From Girardinichthys multiradiatus (lineage: Eukaryota > Chordata > Actinopteri > Cyprinodontiformes > Goodeidae), in assembly GCF_021462225.1 (NCBI RefSeq), contig NC_061794.1:44578914-44642913 (forward strand): 64,000 bases of DNA, in the 5' to 3' direction. The position numbers and the translations under genes are program-made. The notes beneath the pieces are model-generated. The model did no database searches. It was not told the DNA's origin and worked only from the letters and a program-made list of their open reading frames with translations. Each line of letters starts with the position of its first letter. Position 1 is the stretch's first letter. Positions 1 to 11,780 of this stretch are shown piece by piece.

Positions 1-185
1 TCTGGACTGTTTCACAGTGATAAAAGCTGAACCTTGTCTATTCAGCCTTTTTTAAAATTCATTCTGTAAAGTGATGATTTTCTCTCTAGAACATGAAGCT
101 AAGAGGGAAAACAAATTTTCAACAATCTCTGCTGAGCATCATAAAACTATTACAAACCCCCTTCAGAGCAACAATACAATAACCC

Positions 186-187
<2 letters not shown>

Positions 188-235
<48 letters not shown>

Positions 236-248
236 ACACACACACACA
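188..248. repeat. (CA)n microsatellite
   Basis: About 30 CA units run without a break except for one CAGA interruption near 231. The tract directly abuts the telomere-like composite repeat that follows, an association often seen for this repeat in fish. Confidence 0.97.
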
Positions 249-249
249 T

Positions 250-575
250 CCGTGTTTTACTATCTTTATGAGGACTTTTTGGTTACTTCCATTGACTTCA
301 ATTCATTTTCCTTGATTTTTAGTGCCTAACCTTGACCCTAACACTAACCCTAACCCTAACCAGTTAATACCTAACCCTAACCCTAAAAATAACTCAATTC
401 ATACCCTAGTCCTAAACCTAACCCCTGTCCCAAGAACGGAATTTGAAAAAGTGAGGACCAGGAAAATGTCCTCACTTTGTCAAAACGTCCTCACTTTGTC
501 AAAATGTCCTCACTTTGTCAAAATGTCCTCACTTTGTCAAAATGTCCTCACTTTGCGATAAAAATAAGAAAAATG
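250..575. repeat. Composite repeat: telomere-like CCCTAA array plus 19-bp minisatellite
   Basis: From about 333 to 440 there are degenerate CCCTAA units (the vertebrate telomere motif on the C-rich strand). From 467 to 555 a 19-bp unit, TGTCCTCACTTTGTCAAAA, is repeated about 4.7 times with one T-to-C change at 486. The unit is announced by an inverted GTGAGGACC at 451-459 and by GAGGACTTTTTGG near 269. Similar composites flanked by CA repeats occur widely in fish genomes, so this is probably a dispersed repeat, not a former chromosome end. Confidence 0.8.
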
Positions 576-710
576 GTTCTCACTCAGCAACAAGTACAAG
601 AACACACACACACACTTCCCACGCCCAGCTCCATGGGAGGCTCCTGTGGCGTCTCAGAACCTCCTGCGTACCACTGTTGTCTCAGGCTTGCCGTTATTAG
701 TATGCGCGTG

Positions 711-712
<2 letters not shown>

Positions 713-758
<46 letters not shown>
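713..758. repeat. (TG)n microsatellite
   Basis: Twenty-three uninterrupted TG units. Together with the CA tract at 188-248 it brackets the composite repeat with complementary dinucleotide arrays. The stretch from 760 to 1080 holds no recognisable feature. Confidence 0.97.
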
Positions 759-759
<1 letters not shown>

Positions 760-1079
760 AGGCCTATGCTGAGAGTTACCGTAAGTGTTTGTAGGTGTGA
801 CAGCTTCAGTATCAAACCTTTGGCTTCTCTTTGTGTATTTCAACTATGTCTCACTTCCTGCAAGCCACATATTTTTAATCCCCATCGACGATTATGTGTA
901 AAATAAGTTTCAAAGGACTCACTTTTTTACATTTACGTGTAAAATATTTCCCCCTAAGTGATCCCTTCTGCATTTTATTTCACACTTAAATGTTTAAAAT
1001 TATCAAATAAACTTTATAGTCTGAGGAAGATAAACAATGTAAAAACAAAAAGCATTTCTCAAATAATGATTTAATGTAT

Positions 1080-1250
1080 TAGGAGAAAAAGCTACCCTAA
1101 CCAACTTGACTATGTGAAAAAGTAAATGCCCCTAAACATAATAACTAGTTGTGCCACTTCTGGGTGCACAACTGCCATCAAGCAGAAATGGAGTCTTTTG
1201 CATCTCTGCGGAGGAATTTTGGTTTACTGTTCTTTGCCGAATAGTTTATA
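1080..1250 (-). mobile_element. Tc1-like transposon relic (C-terminal end)
   Basis: The text GTGAAAAAGTAAATGCCCC near 1114 resembles the terminal region of a common fish Tc1-like family. Around 1200-1230 the minus strand still spells a decayed form of the C-terminal EEWAKIPP segment of a Tc1 transposase. No open frame remains. A short (ATTT)n tract follows at 1249-1270. Confidence 0.5.
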
Positions 1251-1389
1251 TTTATTTATTTATTTATTTTAGACATTGTCCACACAAAAAAAAACAAAAA
1301 AAACCCCAGAAAATTAAAAACCTTTTCTAAAAAGGCTCAAACGCCAATGAGCCCATAAAATAAAAAAGTATCACACTGAGCTCATTTAA

Positions 1390-1857
1390 GGGTTGGTCAG
1401 TGTGGTGATTTTGGAGTTTATAGATTCAGACAGCCTACACTTGCACCTGTACACGAGGTTACACAGTACCGCAGGGCAGGTAGACACACCTACAAACATT
1501 TTGCTCGCCCTACTCCATCATAGGACCCTCAGCAGCATCCGCATACCATCATTATATGCCACTTTGCATACTGCTTCTTTTATAGCGCCTCCACAAGTTA
1601 GCCTTATACATTGGAGTGCAGTAGGCCTTAAAGGGTCTAGACTTAACAGGTGCTGAGCATATTCCAAACCTGCTGATCAGCATATTGGTTTGACCATGGA
1701 GCATACGACGCTGTCTGTCGATGTCTCTATCATCTGACAGGTCTGCAGTCACATAGTGCCCCAAATATTTACATACATCACTGACATTCAGCCTGTTGCC
1801 TGAAAGAAAGAAAACAGGAAGCATCTGCTTGGGGTCCTCTCTACTCTGCACAATCAT
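1390..1857 (-). pseudogene. LINE reverse-transcriptase C-terminal fragment
   Basis: Reading the minus strand from 1857 gives a 101-codon open stretch with the post-RT motif VCKYLGHYVTADLSDDRDID followed by FKAYCTPMYKANLWRRY. This is the region just after the polymerase core of non-LTR retrotransposons, where a YLG motif is followed by an aromatic-rich thumb segment. Homology continues past the stop at about 1552 in broken frames down to about 1390 (NDGMRMLL, then CRLSES). The fragment lacks the catalytic core, endonuclease and tail, so it is a dead piece. The exact LINE clade cannot be fixed by eye. Confidence 0.75.
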
Positions 1858-1924
1858 GATGGTGTTATTGTTGTAATTATATTTTATGTCAAATTCTCTT
1901 CATGGTTACATCAAATACAGCAAG

Positions 1925-2401
1925 TTGTCAAAACCCTTAAGAACAAAGCAGCATCAAACCATCACACTGCCATCACCATACTGTTGATATCTAGCGACCC
2001 CAAGCATGCAGCCAAAGTAATTAAGAACTACTTTTAGCATAAAGAAGAACAAGACTTACTGGAAGTGATGGTGTTGTCCCCATAGAGTCCTGATCTCAAC
2101 ATCATGGAGTGTGTCTGGGATTACATGAAGAGACAGAAGGATGTGAGAAAGCCTACATGCACAGACGATCTGTGGTTAGTTCTCCAAGATGTCTGGAACA
2201 ACCTACCATCAGTAAGTGTACTGATGCTGTTTTGAAGGCAATGGGTGGTCACATCAAATATTGACTTGATTTAGATTTCTGTTTTGTTCATTCATGCATT
2301 TAGTTGGTTGATGAAAATAAAGGATTAAAACTTCAATTTTTGAAAGCATTCTTTGTTTACAGCATTTTTTCACACCTGCCTAAAATGTTTGCACAGTACT
2401 G
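1925..2401 (+). mobile_element. Tc1-like transposon relic (3' half)
   Basis: The plus strand keeps a decayed transposase C-terminus: a PKHAAKVIKNYF-like segment near 2000 (after the second catalytic Asp), SPDLNIMECVWDYMKR near 2085-2130 (containing the third acidic residue), and a terminal AVLKAMGGHIKY-like stretch near 2230-2260. The right inverted repeat TTTTTTCACACCTGCC leads to GCACAGTACTG, ending at 2401 and followed by the TA of the target site at 2402-2403. The left half is missing or scrambled, possibly joined near 1940-1990 to a minus-strand Tc1 piece. Confidence 0.7.
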
Positions 2402-2410
2402 TATATATAT

Positions 2411-3097
2411 TGTCATTTTAACATTAATGGCTCTGACCCACATGCAGAAAGACTCAGGAGAATGTGAAACAGTTCTTAAGTTAGTTTATTTTGACACGAA
2501 AACAGGTTGTCTGGATCTGGGCTTGAAAGTGGCGGGGATCAGCTGCACACGAAGAGAGAGTGGTGAGTTTGGTTGCCTTCATGAAAATAGTGAGGATTTA
2601 TCAACGGAGTTGTTTGCTTACAGAGTGAAGACTTAGGAATCCGCCAGAGGAGGGAACGGGGCAGGAGGATCTCTCCGAATGGATGTGGTAAGTTCTCTGT
2701 TACGTCACAGAGGTCCTTAAACCAAGGAATGGTTAGTGGAATTGAGTGCGGTGTTTGTTCGACTCACGTTGGAGAGTAGGCAGGTTCGTTTGCTTGTGTT
2801 CGGAAGTTCCGGAGCCTGGAGGGCAGCCAGCCTTAGTGGATCCATGGAGTCAGCCAGAAAGGTACCGAGGACTGGATTGGAACCGGGGTTCTCTTCCAGG
2901 GCCAGAAAGCAAGATGCCGGGAACCACTTAAGGCAAACACTGAGGCGAAGAAATGCAGGCTGCATCTCCCTTTTAAAGCTCCAGAGAAGATTACCGATGG
3001 GAAACACCTGTGCCCACCTCACCAAGGTCCTTGGCTCCACCTAGTGACTGAATGGTTAATGACAACTAACAGGACAGAAATCCCCAGAACCCCGACA
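2411..3097 (-). mobile_element. LTR-like repeat of unknown class (family A, copy 1)
   Basis: Read on the minus strand it begins TGTCGGGGTTCTGGGG at 3097 and ends near AATGACA at 2411. In that orientation it carries CAGGTGTTTCCCAT near 3000, a TTTAAAAGG TATA-like box near 2970, and AATAAACTAAC followed by CTGCATGTGGGTC near the end. A TGT...ACA outline with a promoter-like and a polyadenylation-like site suggests a solo LTR, but no primer-binding site or internal region is present. A second copy in the opposite direction starts at 14218. Overlapping ORFs at 2717-3044 look like chance frames. Confidence 0.4.
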
Positions 3098-3099
3098 TA

Positions 3100-4370
3100 C
3101 AGGGGTTGGACAATGAAACTGAAACACCTGTCATTTTAGTGTGGGAGATTTCATGGCTAAATTGGACCAGCCTGGTACCCAGTCTTCATTGATTGCACAT
3201 TGCACCAGTAAGAACAGAGTGTGAAGGTTCAATTAGCAGGGTAAGAGCACAGTTTTGCTCAAAATATTGAAATGCACACAACATTATGGGTGACATACCA
3301 GAGTTCAAAAGAGGACAAATTGTTGGTGCACGTCTTGCTGGCGCATCTGTGACCAAGACAGCAAGTCTTTGTGATGTATCAAGAGCCACGGTATCCAGGG
3401 TAATGTCAGCATACCACCAAGAAGGACGAACCACATCCAACAGGATTAACTCTGGACGGACGCAAGAGGAAGCTGTCTGAAAGAGATGTTCGGGTGCTAA
3501 CCCGGATTGTATCCAAAAAACATAAAGCCACGGCTGCCTAAATCACGGCAGAATTAAATGTGCACCTCAACTCTCCTGTTTCCACCAGAACCGTCCGTCA
3601 GGAGCTCCACAGGGTCAATATACACGGCTGGGCTGCTATAGCCAAACCTTTGGTCACTCATGCCAATGCCAAACGTCGGTTTCAATGGTGCAAGGAGCAC
3701 AAATCTTGGGCTTTGGACAATGTGAAACATGTATTGTTCGCTGATGAGTCCACCTTTACTGTTTTCCCCACATCCGGGAGAGTTACGGTGTGGAGAAACC
3801 CCAAAGAAGCGTACCACCCAGACTGTTGCATGCCCAGAGTGAAGCATAGGGGTGGATCAGTGATGGTTTGGGCTGCCATATCATGGCATTTCCTTGGCCC
3901 AATACTTGTGCTAGATGGGTGCGTCACTGCCACGGACTACCGAACCATTGAGGACCATGTGCATCCAATAGTTCAAACATTGTATCCTGAAGGCGGTGCC
4001 GTGTATCAGGATGACAATGCACCAATACACACAGCAAGACTGGTGAAAGATTGGTTTGATGAACATGAAAGTGAAGTTGAACATCTCCCATGGCCTGCAC
4101 AGTCACCAGATCTAAATATTATTGAGCCACTTTGGGGTGTTTTGGAGGAGCGAGTCAGGAAACGTTTTCCTCCACCAGTATCACGTATTGACCTGGCCAC
4201 TATCCTGCAAGAAGAATGGCTTAAAATCCCTCCGATCACTGTGCAGGACTTGTATATGTCATTCTCAAGACGAATTGACGCTGTATTGGCTGCAAAAGGA
4301 GGCACTACACCATACTAATAAATTATTGTGGTCTAAAACCAGGTGTTTCAGTTTCATTGTCCAACCCCTG
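3100..4370 (+). mobile_element. Tc1/mariner DD36E element, copy 1 (complete, dead)
   Basis: The 1271-bp element is bounded by TA dinucleotides at 3098-3099 and 4371-4372. The inverted repeats begin CAGGGGTTGGACAATGAAAC and run about 31 bp, to ...ACACCTG. A single transposase gene fills the interior but is broken. The spacing between the second catalytic Asp and the Glu is 36 residues, which matches the DD36E (Incomer-type) group of Tc1/mariner. Two more copies lie at 42354-43622 and 60327-61387. The element sits directly against the LTR-like repeat ending at 3097; a (TA)n run follows at 4371. Confidence 0.93.
3286..4318 (+). pseudogene. DD36E Tc1-like transposase, frameshifted
   Basis: This would be a cut-and-paste transposase that binds its inverted repeats and moves the element to TA sites. 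The first part (3286-3480) starts MGDIPEFKRGQIVGARLAG and contains a helix-turn-helix around TASLCDVSRATVSRVMSAY. A four-base duplication of GGAC near 3454 shifts the frame and ends it at 3480. After the shift the original frame meets a TAA at 3539-3541 where copy 3 has CAA (Gln). From 3560 it is open for 252 codons to the natural end AAKGGTTPY. The catalytic residues are visible: Asp in FADES, Asp in QDDNAPIH, Glu in PDLNIIEPLW. One codon (Leu) is also lost before EDHVHP. It cannot make a full protein. Confidence 0.92.
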
Positions 4371-4389
4371 TATATATATATATATATTC

Positions 4390-5865
4390 TGAAATGCTGT
4401 GTTTGGTTTACATCAAATGTAATGGAAAAGACACCTTTTTAAAAGTTCTAATCATGTGTCGTCGGTCCACAGAATATTTTTCTCAAGATAGGCTGGTCTC
4501 CTGGCAGGGTTCACCACTGTTCCATGGTTTCTCCATTGGTGGATAACATACTGCGGTTCACTGGATTCCCAAATCCAAGCCCTTTCCAGACTGACAGATG
4601 TTAATGACTTTGTTGCTAATCTGTTCTTGAATTTATTTAGAATCGACCATAATCTTTTCTCCTACTGCAAGTTGTCAGACAGGTTCTGCTTAAGTGATGT
4701 CTTGATTCTACAGGTCTGGCAGTAGTTAGGCAGTGTGCTAATGAAATTGAACTGAGTTCAGGGAGGTTGGTTTCTTTTCCCTCAATGAATAAAGTCCTCA
4801 TTTGAAAACAATATTTTGAATTTACTCAGGTTATCTTAGTCTGATGTGAACACAAACTGGATGATCTGAAACATGTAGGTGGAAATGGAAACAAAAACAA
4901 GAATCTCTCAGTGGACCCATGTCACACTATTGCATATCTTGCTTTTCGATGAAAATACAGGAAATAAGGTTGGCGCATTGCCTTCCTTACTCCAGTGTGG
5001 AACATACAAATTGTTCTCCAGCCAAACCAAGCTGCCTTTGATGTTTTTACACATGTCAATAGAAGCCACATATTCCATACATCTGCACTACTGTTTCAAC
5101 ATTTATCGAAATGCTTTCACAGAAATGATTCTACAACATAAATTAAACTATGCTGACGCTCTGTCTGCGCTGATGAAGATTCACCCACTTCAGCATGTTA
5201 AATGTTTGAAGAGGCTTACATAACAAGGAGTTCATCCTACTTTCAAATTAATAAAGGTAATCACTTTTAATCATTTGGGGTGCTCAGACAGTGTGTCTAG
5301 AACATTAAACATCCAGCCCAGTGGTTAGGTGATCAATTTATGTGAAAATAAATAAAACAAGACACCATCTCAATTACGATGCTATTACACATCCATTACA
5401 AAAAACAGGGTGCTTCAAAAGCATCACACATTCTTCATAGACATGACATTATTTAATGTTGCACAACTGCTTATCGTTTCCTTATGAACATGAACACATT
5501 AGACATAAGGAAACATTTGTGTAAAAACCAACAAATCTGGCCAGATAAGGTGACAGGAGCTTTACTGTGTTGATTCTGTCAACTCACGTTCCCCAGCTGT
5601 CCTTTGATCCTTTGCATAACATCACACAATTCAACTGCAATATCTGTTCTGAAATTCATGAGTTTTAACTTTTGTCAAAAGGACATTAGAGTTATTAATA
5701 TTATACTTCTGCAAATAAGGGAACTAATTAAATCACCTGGTTCATTTGTGAGCTTCAGCCTTTTCTTTTATGTTTTTATACCAGGCTTCATGAATACCCC
5801 TTTTTAACCGTTTCTGTAACTTAACAAGTGGAATGTATGTGTGAGACAGTGCCGTAGTACCACAC
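4390..5865. other. No gene recognised
   Basis: AT-rich single-copy-looking DNA. The longest open stretch (114 codons, 4879-5223 plus) shows no recognisable motif, no splice-site context and ordinary composition, so it is taken as chance. Confidence 0.6.
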
Positions 5866-5989
5866 CTTTGCCACAGAGGAAATTTGGCAGCAGCTGCAGA
5901 CTCTGTGGCGAGAAAAAAGAGAGAGAGCAACAGCGAAATGAGAGAAGACATGGCGACAGGCACATTTTTCCTTACATCTTCTGATAATA

Positions 5990-6340
5990 CACACACATAC
6001 ACATGCACACGCACACACACACATGCACCCGCGTCTTGCCATCTTGCACAAACACAAACAATCACACTCCAACATTTTGGACGACAAGCCAGGACACAAT
6101 GGCATCGTATTGGGTGTGTTTGCAAGTTTGTCTGTGCGTGCGCACATGCAGTGTGTTTATGTGTGGGAGAGGTCATGTTCACACAACTTTCTATTTTTGA
6201 ACACGCTGAAGGAGGAAAATGTGTGTGATGATAGATGGGAGACACACACATACACACCGTTAACATGGGTCAGCGGGAATCCCCCACCTCTATCACCCAT
6301 GAACACACACACACACCCAGACACACACACACACACTTGC
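5990..6340. repeat. Broken CA-rich tracts
   Basis: Interrupted (CA)n runs at about 5990-6035, 6240-6258 and 6303-6338 are separated by non-repetitive DNA. Long open frames on both strands here (up to 174 codons) are by-products of the dinucleotide repeat and are not genes. Confidence 0.8.
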
Positions 6341-6359
6341 ATAAATAAGTAGATTGTAT

Positions 6360-7585
6360 CACAACTTTGTCTTGGATGCTGGACATTGCAAACCCTTGTG
6401 AACAATAAATAAAACAGATCTTTGAGAAAGCTAGAAGGTGTGACTCTACAGTACCTTGTTGCATAACCAGACAACTAAGTCTCCACAAGGCAGCTGTTTA
6501 GAGATAAACACTTTTTTCACATTTATTGCTTTAAAAGATACATGTTTTGTACCTTTAGTTTTATTCTATTGGAGAGAGAAAGAAAGCAAGATATTTAACA
6601 TATCTATTTCACATATATTTGTCCTGTCTATTCTTTCAGTTGTAGATGTCTCTTATTTAGGGCTGGATTTATCCTGCGGGATGGAAAATTATGCATAAAT
6701 CTAACAATGAGTGAAAACCAATGAATAGTAACGTCATGTTGAATCTGATGGGAGTCTCAGGACTCAATGGTTAATCTTTACAAAACCATAAACCATATTT
6801 ATGGAATCAAACAACTATTTTTGGAGACATGCAATAGAAAAACTTAACATAAAACTAGTGGGATTCAGTTGTCTGTTTCGAGTAGACTCAGAGACATACT
6901 AAAATACTAAAATAACACAAAATACAGTTAAGTGTCAATTGGAAAGAACTGGTGTTGGTCATTTTGGTTTTTTTTTTACAACCATTTAGGGCACAAAGCT
7001 ACATAAAGTTAACTTATTCTGAATGTTATGGTACGATTTTCAGTGTTTAAAGCAGCATCTTACTGACATTGCATGAGCAACCCTTGTTATTTTCCATTTC
7101 TGTTTCAATAAACTTTTTTCTACTCTCTTTGATATAATTAGTGGACTGAAGTCAAATTTCACAGTCCCATAAAACATTCAGAATTCAGAAAAAAGTCTTG
7201 CCAAACAGCGAAATTAGGCTATTTTCACTAATCTTTTCCATAATATTACTGAATATTCCTTTATGTGTTTCTGAGAGGTTTTATGGTCCCACACGGCATG
7301 GGTTTGATAGAGACAATTACGCATTTTCACTTGGAAAATCTTGTGATTTGTAGAGATATTTACATAGAGTTAGCAGTGAGCCACATATGGAATATAGGGC
7401 TGTGTCAGGATGCTAGATTTTATGTTGAAGAAGAATAAAATGCTTGAGAGGAATTTAAAATAACATTAAAATGGCACATTTACAGGAACCTGTTTATTTA
7501 GTCTATTCAAGTTACAGCAGGAGTTTCTCATAGGATCCAAAGTAGTTTGTATCTTATGGACAAGGCTGTTGTCTGGGTACTTCAA
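6360..7585. other. No gene recognised
   Basis: AT-rich DNA with no recognisable repeat family and no convincing ORF. Confidence 0.6.
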
Positions 7586-7589
7586 GGTC

Positions 7590-7850
7590 TGGTCTCAAAC
7601 TGATGGAAAACTTGAACTATAACCTATGCTGAACAGACCAGCAACCTTACCCAGGTAGGTGACTGCTGCCATGGCAAACTCCCACTTAGCTACATTCACA
7701 GTGAGTCTGGCCCATGCAAGGTGTTTAAACAATGCCTTTATTCAGTACACTTGATCTTTCTAGGTGGTGGTGTAAATCATAACATCATCTAAGCATAAAA
7801 CACAAAATATATCCCAACACATGCCAAATGGGTTTGCAGCTGGGAGGTGG
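7590..7850 (-). pseudogene. Ty3/gypsy reverse-transcriptase relic
   Basis: On the minus strand from about 7800 downward, one frame reads CLDDVMIYTTT, a stop, KDQVY, a stop, then IKALFKHLAWARLTVN and KWEFAMAAVTYLGKVAG. The family form is a YLDDVVVYS-type box, about 20 residues, then LxxLxxARLTVNLAKCEFAxxxVTYLG. The match covers the catalytic two Asp residues and the following conserved block of a Ty3/gypsy polymerase. Two in-frame stops and the loss of flanking gag, protease and integrase make it an old fragment. No LTRs were found nearby. Confidence 0.75.
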
Positions 7851-7859
7851 GAGTGGCTG

Positions 7860-10045
7860 GAGGCTATAAGGACAGCAAGGTGTCACTCTGGCTTACAGGT
7901 TCCAACACTGGTAATCTCCTTGTTAACTGCCTACTGTTAAATCATCTTCAAGATATACTGTATCTATAATCAGCTTTACATGGTATTACACCGCTGATCT
8001 TTATGTCCACATTATTCAGGATCTTTAAGTTTACCATCTTTTATCATGTCCAATCTGCATTGCTCTAAACTATGCGTCCCTTCCAATAGCTACAATGCTG
8101 ATTTTGGTGACTCAGACTAAACCCTAATTGCTTTCCTTTTCCCATTAGCTTTACAAAGTTTGAACTAAATTATAAATTATATTTCCCTCACCATTCTTAG
8201 CCCTGATCCTATTGGTTGTGTACCATTCCGGGGACTAAAAATTCTATGCAACAGAAAAACACTGCAAAAAAAAAAAAAGAAGAAAAATGCTGCAAATACG
8301 ACAATGCAGCTCCACAAAACAGAAGTGCACCTGACCATTGGGTGGAGTCAGCCACCAAGACATTTCGGACCAGCCCTCAACAAAGACATTAACGTGATGC
8401 CCAGAACAAATCTCGGAGGGAAAAGGTACATTTTCCTTCACGTCTTTTTTTAAATAAGTGGTCGTAATATTTTACAATATTATAGAACAGCAGCATATTT
8501 ACGTTGGTAAAATTAGTGATCAACTCCCCCTAGCAGTCTGGCACACTTACTTTTTGTGGAGCGAGTTTGCAGCTTTTCCTAACTTGCTGTTGTTTTTGTA
8601 CTTGCAGCATCTTTCCTTCTGTTCCTTTTTTCTTTTGCAACATTTTTCGGTTGCATTGGATTTTCATGCTTGTGTGTTTTGGAGTTTGCATTATTCATAT
8701 GTTTGCAGTGCATTTTCGTAGTTAGCTGAGTGTTTGCACCTGTCAACCACCGACTTTCCAGTTGTTTCTGTTGCGTAGAGGCTGCTGTTTTTGACTGAGA
8801 CTTTTTTCAGCTGGACCTTTAGAAACCAAGTTGTATGAGCTGTTCTTGCAAATATTTCTACAAATGTCCAAAGTTTACTTTGAAGTACACCAATGTATTA
8901 GGTTGGGTAACACTGTCAATTATTTTCCCCAGGGATAAAATCCATCGGCAATATTTTTTATACTCTTACAAAATCCACAACAGAGTACAGTCTGGTGTAC
9001 CATGTTTTGTTAGTAGACGAAACTAATCAGTATCCATGCACACTGATGTGTTTAATATACTGTCACTGTTTTTCTCAACAAGCAAAATCTTTTGATTGTC
9101 ACGACAAAATCATCAAAATACCTGAAATGTGTGATTTGATATATCCTGATGTATTTATGTTTGGTGTTTTGCTCATCTTTATAAAGAGGCCTCTGCTATA
9201 GGTCCTCATCTGTTTAGTTTATGAAGGTCCTCAGTCTGACTTTATGTCTAAGACACTAGCTTAAAGCACCCTAAAGAGACAAAAGTCCAGAATTTTGTTG
9301 TTCGCGTACAGTCTCTAATCAAGGCTTTGGTAACAAATGCTTAGAACAAAGACATAAAATCCCAGAGATAGAAGCTTTATGGTGAAAATTTTCAGTAGAC
9401 AGTTGCATTTGGTTTGTCTCACCAGCTATCTGTCTGCCTGTCTCTCTGTCTGTCTATACATAGCACTTCAGCAGAGCCTATGATTGTTTATCCTGTAATT
9501 AATGCAGTACAGTACCACAGAACAATATACGACCTTTCCCACCAAACATAACGCTTCTGTTTCCGGGCCGAACACTTGTTTTTGTGTCTCATCTCTTCTG
9601 TCCTGTTGTCTTCTCTTTCTCATGGCCCCTGTCATTTTCTGCCTTTCTTTAACTCTCTCACGCTAGCATTCTAAAAAACACAGCCTCCACTGAAGAACTA
9701 GTAGAATCTTTCATCTTTATTCAACGGGCTTGTTTGTTGTTAAAGTAAATCTTACTTCACAGGTTTTACTCTACCAGTTGCTGTTGTACTGCTTTATATT
9801 CAGTTCTCAGCTACAGGAACTAAAAAAAACAGCCATACACAAAAATCTGGAAAGCTGAAGGAAGGTTTGAAGATAAAGCAATGATCTATTATGGGATTGT
9901 GCCCTGTAGGTCATGCAATGTCACAATAAAGATCACAGAAGTCATCTTTTAATTGGCAGAGGGTGGTGCTGTTTAGAAATAATACATTTTTCCTTTTGAG
10001 CCCTTTTCCCAGGTATTACATAAATGTGAAAGATCTGATTGGACA
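7860..10045. other. No gene recognised
   Basis: Mostly AT-rich DNA. Around 8250-8310 and 8580-8670 there are complementary-looking runs (AACACTGCAAAAA, GAAAAATGCTGC versus TTGCAACATTTTTC, TTGCAGCAT) that may be a decayed foldback repeat. A short (TCTG)n-like run lies near 9428-9455. Nothing else is recognised. Confidence 0.5.
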
Positions 10046-10047
10046 TA

Positions 10048-11127
10048 CAGTGTTTAAAATAATAGCAGTGTGCTTGAAAAAGAGAGTAAAGATTTATTTC
10101 CATTCACACAATTGCTCTGGGAACACAGCAAAGTCCAAAACAAAACATGAAATAAATTCCTCAGATTTATTCTTACTTTACAGAAAGGGAGGAATAATGT
10201 TAAAATGTTAAACAATAGAACTGCCAGCATTTTTATTTCAAATCTCGAACATTTGCTGTATAAATTGAAGCATTTTCCAACATTAAGCTTACCTGTGAAT
10301 CAAATAAATATTTTATGTCTAACCACAGTTTCTAAAAAAATGCTTAATATCTGTGTTACAAGCACTCAGCCAACCTCCAGCCTCTGTGAATATGTATTTC
10401 AGTTTTTAGTGGTCAGTCAAACTGTCTGCAAACCCTAGATGCAAAAAGAAAAATCTTGCCTTTATTAGTCCACAAAATGTTGCACCGTTTCTCTTCAGTT
10501 CACTCTTTGTGTTCTTTGGAAAATTTTAACGTCTTCAGCACAGGTTATTTTCTAACAACAAGACTTTGTGGGGACTTCTTGCCACTTCACGACCTTCACG
10601 ATCTCCATGGAGCCAACCTTTGCCATTCGTCTTTCATCCAACTGAATGGTAATTTAATGTTCTCTTCAGTATTTTTCTGATTTCCTGCCTAAAGTATTTG
10701 AGATCATTTTTGTAGAGCAGCAAATAATTTTCTTCACCCTTTTAAGTTTCCTCCATTCAAATCAACTTTATTTTCTCATAGTAGGTGTGGTAAGACCATT
10801 TTACTTCATTTTTAGAGAGTAACGCACTCCAACCAGCATTTACATTGGCTGCCTTTATCCTCAAGTAAAGGTCACCTGTTTGTCCGCAGAATGAATGACT
10901 TCACTGATTGAACTACATTCTGTTATTTTAAACACGCCTCTTTCAGTTAATCAGTTAATCAGTTGCAGAGAATCAACAGCAAGGATGTTCATGACTTTTG
11001 GGTGTGTTGTGTTGTTATGCTAGTACCACACCTACTAGTTATTTTTCATGTATAAACATAATTTCTACCAAGAACAGCGATTGGTTATCTGGTTGGTGTT
11101 GCTAGACTGCCATTATTTTGAACACAG
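10048..11127. mobile_element. DNA transposon with 23-bp imperfect TIRs, family unclear
   Basis: The left end is CAGTGTTTAAAATAATAGCA from 10048, preceded by TA at 10046-10047. The reverse complement of 11105-11127 is CTGTGTTCAAAATAATGGCA, so the ends match at most of 23 positions. The interior (about 1.0 kb) has no long ORF, so it is a dead or non-autonomous copy. The TA before the left end and the terminal CAGTG fit Tc1/mariner-like elements, but no catalytic motif could be read to confirm this. Confidence 0.6.
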
Positions 11128-11630
11128 CTTCATGCTTTTTAGAAAATAGGAATAAACCACAAATTATGAAAAGTGTACAATTATAGATACTGGAGTAAAA
11201 ACAAGATTTACAAAAAGCACAAACTTCTTCAGGGAAACATGTTGTGGCTTATCTGAGCTCAATGGACTAATCTGCTGGTTCCGAAACATCATCGCACTTT
11301 TAGCAGTTCCTAGTGGGAACTGTTAGTCCAATTAAAAACAATTCAGTTTTACCTCCTGTGTTTATTCCCAAGTTGGGTGCTTTCTTAAGAATTTGTATGA
11401 CCATTTTCCTTCATTTAATCTGAGGACAATGTGGAGAGACAGGAAGCCCAAGCAGAGATAAGAACATAGGAGAAAAATTCCCCAGGCGGATAGAGGAAGG
11501 ATAGGTGCATACCACAAAATCTGCAACATTCACTGTTTTCATTTGGAATACAAGTTTTTGCCATGTGTATCTCCCTCTCTCTGAGATTTCCTGTTAGCCC
11601 ACCCCAAGATATTTATATGAAAAAGTGCAT
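11128..11630. other. No gene recognised
   Basis: AT-rich DNA between the TIR element and a SINE relic; nothing recognisable on either strand. Confidence 0.5.
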
Positions 11631-11635
11631 TTGTC

Positions 11636-11780
11636 AAGGTGGTATATACCCACTCACTGAGCTTCAGTCAATGCAACGGTCCTGAATTTGACTTCTGGCC
11701 CAATCCCTCTGCTACATATCCACCTCCTTTCTGTCTCTGCCATGTTTCCTTTCAAATAACTAACAAATAAATGCCCTAAA
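11636..11780 (+). mobile_element. Degenerate tRNA-headed SINE
   Basis: The order is a decayed B-box region (GTCCTGAATTTGACTTCTGG near 11680), then CTCCTTTCTGTCTCTGCC, then CAAATAACTAACAAATAAATG. This parallels the better-preserved SINE at 35990-36176, whose body also ends in an AAATAAAGGCC-type tail. Strongly mutated. Confidence 0.55.

Noticed and set aside
2717..3044. Overlapping ORFs of about 100 codons on both strands
   Set aside because: They lie inside a repeated LTR-like segment, lack motifs, and both strands are equally open.
4879..5223. 114-codon plus-strand ORF
   Set aside because: No motif, flanked by AT-rich non-coding DNA; length is possible by chance in 64 kb.
5742..6266. 174-codon minus-strand ORF
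   Set aside because: Its Cys/Val/His-rich composition comes from CA/TG tracts; no domain or splice context.
9963..10680. Three short plus ORFs in a row
   Set aside because: They fall inside the TIR element and its flank without any transposase motif and with AT-driven composition.
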